DNA from: Cercophora sp. LCS_1
Taxonomy: Eukaryota > Ascomycota > Sordariomycetes > Sordariales > Lasiosphaeriaceae
Direction of reading: 5' to 3'
Length of the DNA stretch: 64,000 nt
Assembly: GCA_036250225.1 (NCBI GenBank)
Contig: JAPZLL010000014.1
Span: 558,001 to 622,000 of the forward strand
In this document: positions 58,201 through 64,000 of the stretch, piece by piece
Layout of the letters: the number at the start of each line of letters is the position of its first letter
Position numbering within the stretch: the first letter of the stretch is position 1
Notes under the pieces: model-generated
What the model saw: the letters and a program-made list of their open reading frames with translations, nothing else
What the model was told of the DNA's origin: nothing
Databases searched by the model: none
Translations under genes and position numbers: made by a program

Positions 58201-59466
58201 CAGGCATCTGTCCACATCGCGAACACCCTTTTTTGAGGCCTCTTCCGACGCTTCGACTTTCGCAATTTCTTCGACGAACCGGGCCTCAAGCGCTTGAAAC
58301 CAGTCATACAGTTTGGCGCTCAGGACTGGGGTCGAGATAGAGGTGTTCAAGCCCATCTCCTGCAGGGACTGGTTTTCTTCACGCCATCGGTTGATCGCTG
58401 CGTCAACACAGTCTCTCTCTAGTCTTGCCTGCACCTCGCGGCGCTCCGATGCGGACAGACTTGCAATGTCGTGACCGATGGGGATTTGGGAAAAGAGGGA
58501 TAAGGTTGATTTGAGAGATGTCAGACCTGACCCCTTTTGCGGCGTGGCTACAACTTCGGGCGCTTCAATGTGTCTTGCAGGCTGATTTGGATCAATGGAT
58601 GGGGTACCCTCCTCGCCTTCGAGAAGCTCAACACCGTCGGGCATGTCGTACTCTGGGCAGATTTCGGTAATCGTAAGAAGGTCTCCGATCGTCAGGGCAT
58701 CCTCCACCTCGAACAGATTTTCCAGGCCATCTTCCTTCCCCAACAAACCCATGTATCGTTGCACTAGTCTCTCCATCCTTTCACCCTCGGCACTCAGAAG
58801 GGTGATCTTGAGCATGTAGGCGATGGTCTCCCTATCGAACAGTCCCGGTTTTCGCATCTCGAGCTCAAACCATCGGTGCGCGTCGTCCGAGTCTTCGGAC
58901 GGGTCTTGCAATACTTGTCCAACTTTCTCGTAGAGCCAACAGTTGTGCAGTACCAGAAGATCCTCTCTGGCGAGCACGCCCATCTTCGCAAAGCGCTTCA
59001 AGACAAGGCTAGCACGCTCTAGCTTGCCAACCTGGACACAAGCATCGAAAACCGCAAGCATTTCATTGACGTCTCCTGGAATACCCGAAACATTGGGGCG
59101 TTCTTTGTGATAGTAGGACGACGAAAGTGCCTCGAAATACTCTTCGGGTCTTAGGGGCTCTGAAGTGTTGTGGTCACGGATCTCGTAGAGTGGCCGACCG
59201 CCCTCGAAGGGAATAACATCATCGGGGATAAGATCATCCGGTATTTGCTCTTCCGCTAACTCAGCGGCTGTCCCCATTCTGCGCTCGAAGCTCAAGAGAG
59301 CTCGGAAGCGTTTTCTCTGCTGTGTGCTCTGTAATTTGGTAGCGCGAAGAGTTCGGCTGGTTTCGAGGCTCGGCGGTGCGTGTCGTGAAAGAGTGTTGAG
59401 AGATCTGGACGGTATAAGGCGCCATAATGGAAGGCCTTGCCGGAGGGTAGCTGTGCGTAGGAGCAT
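55294..59466 (-). CDS. cyt-5: Mitochondrial DNA-directed RNA polymerase (RPO41; Neurospora cyt-5)
   Basis: 1390 codons, single exon. The Arg-rich N-terminus (MLLRTATLRQGLPLWRLIPS) is a mitochondrial presequence. The T7-like polymerase domain fills the C-terminal half: DFRGRAYPMPTYLNHMG, palm motif A HQDGTCNGLQHYAALGGD (about residue 860), O-helix KVVKQTVMTNVYGVTFIG, and motif C AAVHDSFWTHA (about 1155). An insertion at about 1060-1100 is highly basic (VKKRGRKKAN ... PKKGRRKKI) and precedes STLVWTTPLRMPVVQPYR; T7 polymerase lacks it. A long Ser/Glu-rich tail ends GSKYFFS, the family C-terminus. It transcribes the mitochondrial genome. It is head-to-head with ATP25, 493 bp between start codons. 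Confidence 0.96.
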   Translation of the reverse strand: MLLRTATLRQGLPLWRLIPSRSLNTLSRHAPPSLETSRTLRATKLQSTQQRKRFRALLSFERRMGTAAELAEEQIPDDLIPDDVIPFEGGRPLYEIRDHNTSEPLRPEEYFEALSSSYYHKERPNVSGIPGDVNEMLAVFDACVQVGKLERASLVLKRFAKMGVLAREDLLVLHNCWLYEKVGQVLQDPSEDSDDAHRWFELEMRKPGLFDRETIAYMLKITLLSAEGERMERLVQRYMGLLGKEDGLENLFEVEDALTIGDLLTITEICPEYDMPDGVELLEGEEGTPSIDPNQPARHIEAPEVVATPQKGSGLTSLKSTLSLFSQIPIGHDIASLSASERREVQARLERDCVDAAINRWREENQSLQEMGLNTSISTPVLSAKLYDWFQALEARFVEEIAKVEASEEASKKGVRDVDRCLYGPFLRQSSPKRLAAVTIIVTLNALTLAGADRGIPLSSLIGSLARVAEEDIQTQIKLSNKQRKAGAQRMAEIKKKAQAASAETELTESWPLLIRTKVGAAMLEGLLETAKMTVSAEHPVTKAPVTQLQPAFTHTTQLRKGRKVGVLLANRTLLELMRREPSGDLLARHLPMVSEPEPWTRFDKGGFLSTPVSLVRIKHGEKDQKFYAIAAMKNGDLDQVLKGLDVLGKTGWNINRPVFDVMLEVWNSGEGFASIPPLNPDMQIPPEPDSREDPAERRNWIRKVKSIENERSGLHSVRCFMNFQLEIARAFRDQTFYFPHNIDFRGRAYPMPTYLNHMGADHVRGLLRFAKGKTLGENGLRWLKVQLANVYGYDKASLKDREDFATEHIEDIRDSANNPLKGRKWWLQAEDPWQCLAACFELNAALELPDPTQYVSHLPVHQDGTCNGLQHYAALGGDTWGAQQVNLIPGDKPADVYSAVANLLEENLVKEAAAGNQFAQILSGKITRKVVKQTVMTNVYGVTFIGAKKQVLKQLDNLYPKLGEETGIPAHFFASYIAAHIFKALSTMFSGAHDIQSWFVETGSRICQAVTKEQIEEILEDQESAEVEPEEPLVKKRGRKKANTGDAADEPGPKKGRRKKITEPKMPNQFNSTLVWTTPLRMPVVQPYRKTNSRKIETCLQSLVLADPELGDPVDRRKQLQAFPPNFIHSLDASHMLLSALECDTLGLTFAAVHDSFWTHAADVDAMNDVIRDSFIRIHQEDVIGRLLAEFQARYRHSLYLAEIARTSAVAKAIIKHRKDGKLTTKEELMLEYKRQELLRSKDPEKVQEGQKMVTPASIFESMATESDLVSWHASTPSTDSVADDADPGSEDGGLAEVVKDIASAEAVSSASEVEEETLSQALNREPLENTLKKSGFAGLLQQAVVSKESAKSKKPAVISFWRPLTLPPVPQKGDFDVSQLRGSKYFFS

Positions 59467-59959
59467 GTTGGGCGCGGCGGGGGGAGGAGCGCAACCGTTC
59501 GCAAGTCAGGATCGGGAGTAGTGGCGGACCCAATAAATGGGAAAAGTGTCAATGGCATCCGTCAAATCATCAACACAGATTAAAAGGGAATATGAGAACA
59601 CATATAATACAAGCAAGAAATAGGCCCTTGGTAACGAGGGGGCAAGTTGAACATTCGCAAAAACACGCCTTGGAACAAACCAAACGTGGGATACAGGGGA
59701 GCAAAAGTCAAGGACCGCAAGCCCAAATTTTTGCCGTTGAGGTTCTGCCGCCGCGATGCTCTCGAAAAGTTCTTTGCGCGTCTGATTGGACATTGGCATC
59801 AAGCTCCCCCCACTTGCCGGCCGAGACCCCTGCGCCCAGCGGCACTAAAGCTTGGACGCCTTGGCGATTAGCATCACTTGCGTCTGAGACTTTCATTCTT
59901 CCTCTCCGTCGTTCTCTAGTTTCCAAGAGTCTGCACAACAGCTCCTCGCGACTCTAACC
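59467..59959. promoter_or_regulatory. Bidirectional promoter region RPO41 / ATP25
   Basis: 493 bp between the start codons of two mitochondrial gene-expression factors. No TATA box is obvious on either side, as is common for housekeeping genes. No other gene fits here. Confidence 0.65.
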
Positions 59960-62026
59960 ATGAGTGCTAGGTCGACTTTAAGGGCAATTGGGTGCTCCGC
60001 ATGCCGTTTTTCGGCGCTGCGCCTTTTTCTGACAGATGCTGCGCCAATCCGGGCTCAGCGAGGCCCGATCCGCAGCGCGCCGTTCAACGCGACCGGGCTT
60101 CGATTCTCGACATTCCAACCCACCGCTCCAGCCTTGAAAGGCTTCGCACTCGAGGAACAGACGGAAAAGCATGCGGTTCAACAGAACGACGGGCCCTCAT
60201 CTTCGGAACCCAACGAGTCCGCCGAACCCGTCCCGTGGTATCTCGAAGTGGAGCCGCCGAGACACCCAACGCTTCTTCACGAGCCTCCTCCCTTGCCAGA
60301 CATTCCAGAGGGCGCGCCGAAACTCTTCGAGCCCCTGATAAAATTTGTATCTGACGATCTCGGTCTCGATGATCTTTCTTTGCCGGATTTGCGAGAAATC
60401 GATCCCCCTCCGGCCCTCGGCCCCGACCTCATCATGCTCTTCGGCACGGCCCGAAGCGAAAGGCATCTGCATGTATCTGCGGACCGGTTGGTGCGGTGGC
60501 TTCGGGGACGCGGTATATCTGCCAAGGCAGATGGATTGTTGGGACGGAACGAGCTGAAGACGAAGCTGCGACGACAGGCCCGGAAAGCGAAGATGCTCGG
60601 CAGCGCCAAAGCGGCACCAGGCGGAGACGATGGAATTTCGACGGGCTGGATTTGTGTCAATCTTGGCACGGTTGGGTCCTCGGAACAGGAGATGCAAGTG
60701 ACCGATGAAGCTGGCACGCCAACAGGATTCGGCGTTCCACACATGGGGACTACAATCGTTGTGCAAGTCATGGTGGAGTCTCGGAGGAAGGAATTGGACT
60801 TGGAGACGCTCTGGGCCGGCAAACTACGGCGCAGCCTGGAGAAGAAGGGTATCACCACCGAGCAGGATCAAGGTCAAGATCAGAACTACAACCCAGACCG
60901 AGACGCTTTCTCGGATCTCCCTGTATCTGACACGAATAGCTGGAACAAAAGTGGCCATTCACTGCCTTCGGGCAGGCGTTTCTACTCCGTATTGACCCGA
61001 CAGACGCTAGGATCGACCCGGACTAACCCCACCTCTACGCTATCCGAAGCAGAGAAGCCTGGACCCGTTCCATTCGATTCAGCTGCTGTTCAACGTGACC
61101 TGCCAGAACTTCTACATTATGATATCAAGTCGAAAACAACCGTATTAGATCGGCTCATCTCACACATCGAGTCCCTTCCAATGAACGAAGCTCACCAACA
61201 GGTACAACTTGGATCCGCATTCTTACGCCTCTTTGATCGCGCTGTTGACAACCTTCCCGCTGCACAAAAACTTAAATACAGAGTCCGACTGCAAAGCACC
61301 ATCAACCAAACTGAAGCAATGGGCACAGACCTGGCCACCTTCGTAAGTGCCTTCCAAGAGACCCAGCTCCAAGGCCACCCATTCACCCGTCGTGAATATC
61401 TGGATCTCATATCCGCCACTCTCGCCATCCCAGGTTTAGGCGCCACTGCTATCAGTCAACAGTACGCCTTTGTCCTAGATGTCATCGAAAGCATGCACAC
61501 ACGTGGAGAAGCCGTCCTAGCTCAAGATGTCATCATCTCTGTGCTTGCACCATTGGTTGTACGTGATTCAGAACTTCCAGAAGTCAAGAAAGTCGTCGCC
61601 CAGTTCGAGGAGCTCTTCTTCAACATGGCTTTACCCTGTCCCCCCGAATGCGCAGTACTCCGCCTTCTGGATGCCTATGTCTGTGCGCGCAACTGGGACA
61701 AGTTCTGGGAGGTATGGCGTGTTCGTCCGCGGTATGGAAGGGCTCGATCCGAGGAGATGTACACGCATGTGTTTCGTCAATTCGCAGAGACACGCCAACC
61801 ACGTCTTGTGGTCAACGCCCTTCGTTGGTGTGTTGATGAGATGTGGAACGAGCAACCTCCGGTTGTGCCCAAAGGGCAGCTGCTTTTGGCGATTGAGGAC
61901 TGTATCCGTATCGTTGAACCTGGCGTGGAGCAAATGGTTGAGACGGTGAAAACCAGTAGCCTTGCAGAGGAGGATCTACGCTCACGAGAATTTGTGAAGC
62001 TGTGGTTGGAACTGCATCCCCTCTGA
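59960..62026 (+). CDS. ATP25: ATP25, mitochondrial Atp9 mRNA stability / ribosome-silencing-like factor
   Basis: 688 codons, single exon. The N-terminus (MSARSTLRAIGCSACRFSAL) is a presequence. Residues about 120-290 form the RsfS/Iojap-like domain: KFVSDDLGLDDLSLPDLREI, PPALGPDLIMLFGTARSERH and LHVSADRLVRWLRGRG. Residues about 350-688 form the helical C-terminal part specific to fungal Atp25 (PVPFDSAAVQRDLPELLHYD and downstream PPR-like helices such as RLLDAYVCARNWDKFWEV). In yeast the precursor is cleaved into two parts: the C-terminal part stabilises ATP9 (OLI1) mRNA and the protein supports Atp9 ring assembly. In many filamentous fungi ATP9 is nuclear, so the role of this copy may differ. 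It converges on PPX1, 138 bp apart. Confidence 0.93.
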   Translation: MSARSTLRAIGCSACRFSALRLFLTDAAPIRAQRGPIRSAPFNATGLRFSTFQPTAPALKGFALEEQTEKHAVQQNDGPSSSEPNESAEPVPWYLEVEPPRHPTLLHEPPPLPDIPEGAPKLFEPLIKFVSDDLGLDDLSLPDLREIDPPPALGPDLIMLFGTARSERHLHVSADRLVRWLRGRGISAKADGLLGRNELKTKLRRQARKAKMLGSAKAAPGGDDGISTGWICVNLGTVGSSEQEMQVTDEAGTPTGFGVPHMGTTIVVQVMVESRRKELDLETLWAGKLRRSLEKKGITTEQDQGQDQNYNPDRDAFSDLPVSDTNSWNKSGHSLPSGRRFYSVLTRQTLGSTRTNPTSTLSEAEKPGPVPFDSAAVQRDLPELLHYDIKSKTTVLDRLISHIESLPMNEAHQQVQLGSAFLRLFDRAVDNLPAAQKLKYRVRLQSTINQTEAMGTDLATFVSAFQETQLQGHPFTRREYLDLISATLAIPGLGATAISQQYAFVLDVIESMHTRGEAVLAQDVIISVLAPLVVRDSELPEVKKVVAQFEELFFNMALPCPPECAVLRLLDAYVCARNWDKFWEVWRVRPRYGRARSEEMYTHVFRQFAETRQPRLVVNALRWCVDEMWNEQPPVVPKGQLLLAIEDCIRIVEPGVEQMVETVKTSSLAEEDLRSREFVKLWLELHPL

Positions 62027-62164
62027 AAACACCACGGTAGTGTTGTGTACTGGTTTTGTGGCCATAAAGGCCTGCTGTATTTGTATGTACCATGATAACC
62101 ACGGAAGTTAGCTACAACCCGGCTCAATCGACAGAAGCAATCAAGATGCTTAGACCATACACCC

Positions 62165-63413
62165 TCACAGCTTAGAAACATCCCTCATGACCTCCCTCAA
62201 CATAGGCCCAACCTGCTTCCGACTATATTTCAACCCCTTCTGCGTCCAACACGCCCTCCACTCCCCATCCCTCTCCTCATCCATCTCACCCCGTCGCCAA
62301 CTCTCCAGCCCCAAATCCTCCCCATTCCGCCTCACAAACTGCTTCACGACCTCGGTCGCGTCCTCCCCAAACGCCCACATCAATAGCTCCCTCGTAAACC
62401 TCCCCTCCGGATTCGAAACCGTCATAACCGCAAGGACGTCCAGCCCCTGCCCCTCCCTCCACTCCCTCAACGCGCCCAAAAACCCCTCTGGATCCCCCGT
62501 CTCGGTAGTCAAATACCCAAACCCCTGCACAACAATCGACATTCCCAGATTCAGTCCCCCATCCCTCCACATCTTATAGTCCTTCCTCAAGACATCCCGA
62601 TACCCCAAGCCGGAGATATCCTCCTTCAACCTCTGAATCTCGTCGTGATAACCCTTCCTCTGGTATCCCAGGCTCTCCGCAATTTTGCCTTCGGCAAACT
62701 TCGTAGCTTCAACATCCAACTCGGCCGTCTTCTCTTTGCTCTCCAAATTGGTCGTATCAATCAAGATCGGACCAAGCGCTAAATGCGCCACCTCGGCATC
62801 GATGTTTTTGTCTGAGACGAGAGAGTCCCATGCTGAGCGGTAGTGCGATACCACGAGCGAGGCACAGCTTCCGCACTTTGCAAAGACGCGGGTCTCAGAT
62901 GAAGAAGGAATGACGGCTTCGTCTCCGTGGTGGTCGATGCACCCGATCAGGAGGTTACCGGATGTACTGGATGAGGTGAATTGGGAGTGGAAAAGACCGG
63001 TTGGGACGTTGTGGTCGACTAATAACCAGCGGGTTTGGTCGGGGGCGAGACCTGAGGTTGGGAGGTCGGTCAGGGTGAGAAGGTCGTCGGGGGTGAGGCC
63101 AGCTGGACGGAGAACGGCGTTGAGTTCGGGGTGGAGGGCGAGGTCAGAGCGCGGGAGGTTGGAGAGTGGGATGTGCAGCGTGTTTGGCGGGGTGTGGGTG
63201 CGGAAGTAGGCGAGGAGGACGGCTGAGCAGAGGGAGTCGAGGTCTGAGGGGGCGTTAGTGATGAATGGGGACGGGAATTGGGATATACGTACCGGCTGAT
63301 TCGTTACCGATGACAAAGGTTAGGGGGTTTGGGCGGTGGGTTGCGGGCGCAGTAAGGGCTTTGCGGGCTGTGGTGAGGAAGGATTTGAGGGAGACGCGGG
63401 TGGGTGAAGCCAT
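62165..63413 (-). CDS. PPX1: Exopolyphosphatase PPX1 (DHH family)
   Basis: Two exons (63413-63293, 63243-62165) with a 49-nt intron (GTACGT, ACTAAC, CCTCAG), 399 codons. The first motif is split by the intron: IGNESA-DLDSLCSAV. Then come LLVDHNVPTG (motif II), the DHH motif GCIDHHGDEA at about residue 155, and LGPILIDTTNL (motif IV). The DHHA2 domain ends with LKYSRKQVGPMLREV, which binds phosphate. It removes phosphate stepwise from the end of inorganic polyphosphate, with metal cofactors, in the cytosol and mitochondria. The length equals that of yeast Ppx1. Confidence 0.92.
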
Positions 63414-64000
63414 GGTGAGATGTTGGTTGAGTGGGTGAGATGCACTGTGAGTTGCTTGCGGTGATTTGTGGGCGATTCGCGTTCAACTTGATGGTGGAAA
63501 TACGGGTTGCAGCAGCGGTTACGATGCGCTCGTATGCCGTGGCAGCGTATTAGTTTGGTCGTCAGGGTGGCTCAAGATCACTTTGGGATGTGTTGAGAGG
63601 GCGCACTCCTGAATGAGGCGGCACTGTGTTGACTTCCCTGTTTTTGAATGGTGGGGTCAGGGATTTGCATCATGAACACATGCAGGGTTAGGGTGTATTG
63701 TGATGCTGGGTTGACATTGGTTGGTAAAGAACAAGACACACAGCTCAAGACGGTTGTTGAGCAGATCCCATCAGAAAATTTGTTGTCCAAGACGTTCTAG
63801 CAATGCGCCAATACAGAATGCAATTTTGGCTTGGGTTACTTGTGGCGTCGCTGTGGCAGGTGTCAAATGTGCTTGACAGGCGCCCTTGTGTTACCAGACT
63901 TGCGTTGTTGGATTTGAACTTATCAACAGCTTAAAATCAGTAGCCGTCTCGCCGTATTCAGTGGTGTGCCCTTGTTTTACGACGTTGCCGTCGTTGTTCG
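63414..64000. other. Window end, no gene recognised
   Basis: 587 bp upstream of PPX1 up to the window edge. A GCAGGGTTAGGGTG word lies at about 63680. A GTTCAAATCC motif on the minus strand near 63910 does not fold as a tRNA. Confidence 0.4.

Noticed and set aside
63900..63925. GTTCAAATCC tRNA-like motif on the minus strand
   Set aside because: No T-stem pairing and no A box.
1..64000. CRISPR arrays, rRNA genes, bacterial-type operons or ribosome binding sites
   Set aside because: The window is eukaryotic nuclear DNA with introns; none of these is present.

Overview
This is 64 kb of nuclear DNA from a filamentous ascomycete, most likely a Sordariomycete. The evidence is about 50-60 nt introns with GTRNGT donors and CTRAC-type branch points, fungus-only families (HET, 2EXR, DUF3176, ATP25, Kre9-like), and a HET-C2-like glycolipid transfer protein. 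I support about 22 protein genes, one broken gene relic, one gene fragment and several noncoding repeats. No rRNA, tRNA or CRISPR could be supported. Splice sites were placed by eye from GT/branch/AG signals, reading frame and protein-family continuity.

Left part (0-17 kb). An accessory, allorecognition/immunity-like island: a HeLo-like coiled-coil protein, a HET-domain protein, the broken remains of a NACHT-WD40 gene, an intact HeLo-like/NACHT NLR-type protein and a 2EXR protein. Two divergent gene pairs repeat the same layout, and both intergenic regions carry the same short noncoding module. Repeat-rich DNA without genes lies between them. A Kre9-like single-pass surface protein follows.

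Middle (17-36 kb). A long empty stretch (17.2-20 kb), a HAD-fold protein that has lost its catalytic aspartates, with a small broken copy of part of it about 1.6 kb away, an F-box protein, mitochondrial NADH-cytochrome b5 reductase (MCR1), an MFS transporter, the ribosome-biogenesis helicase DBP7 and a secreted TNT-domain NAD glycohydrolase.

Right part (36-64 kb). Mostly conserved housekeeping: a DUF3176 membrane protein, phospholipase D, the het-c/GLTP gene, PRPP synthetase (11 exons including a 7-nt microexon), a membrane protein, an LSH/MUS-30 chromatin remodeler, ARC1, a small secreted Cys-rich protein, mitochondrial RNA polymerase head-to-head with ATP25, and exopolyphosphatase PPX1.

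Biologically the window joins two themes: self/non-self recognition (HET, NLR, NWD relic, het-c) and mitochondrial gene expression (RPO41/ATP25 sharing one 493-bp promoter region).
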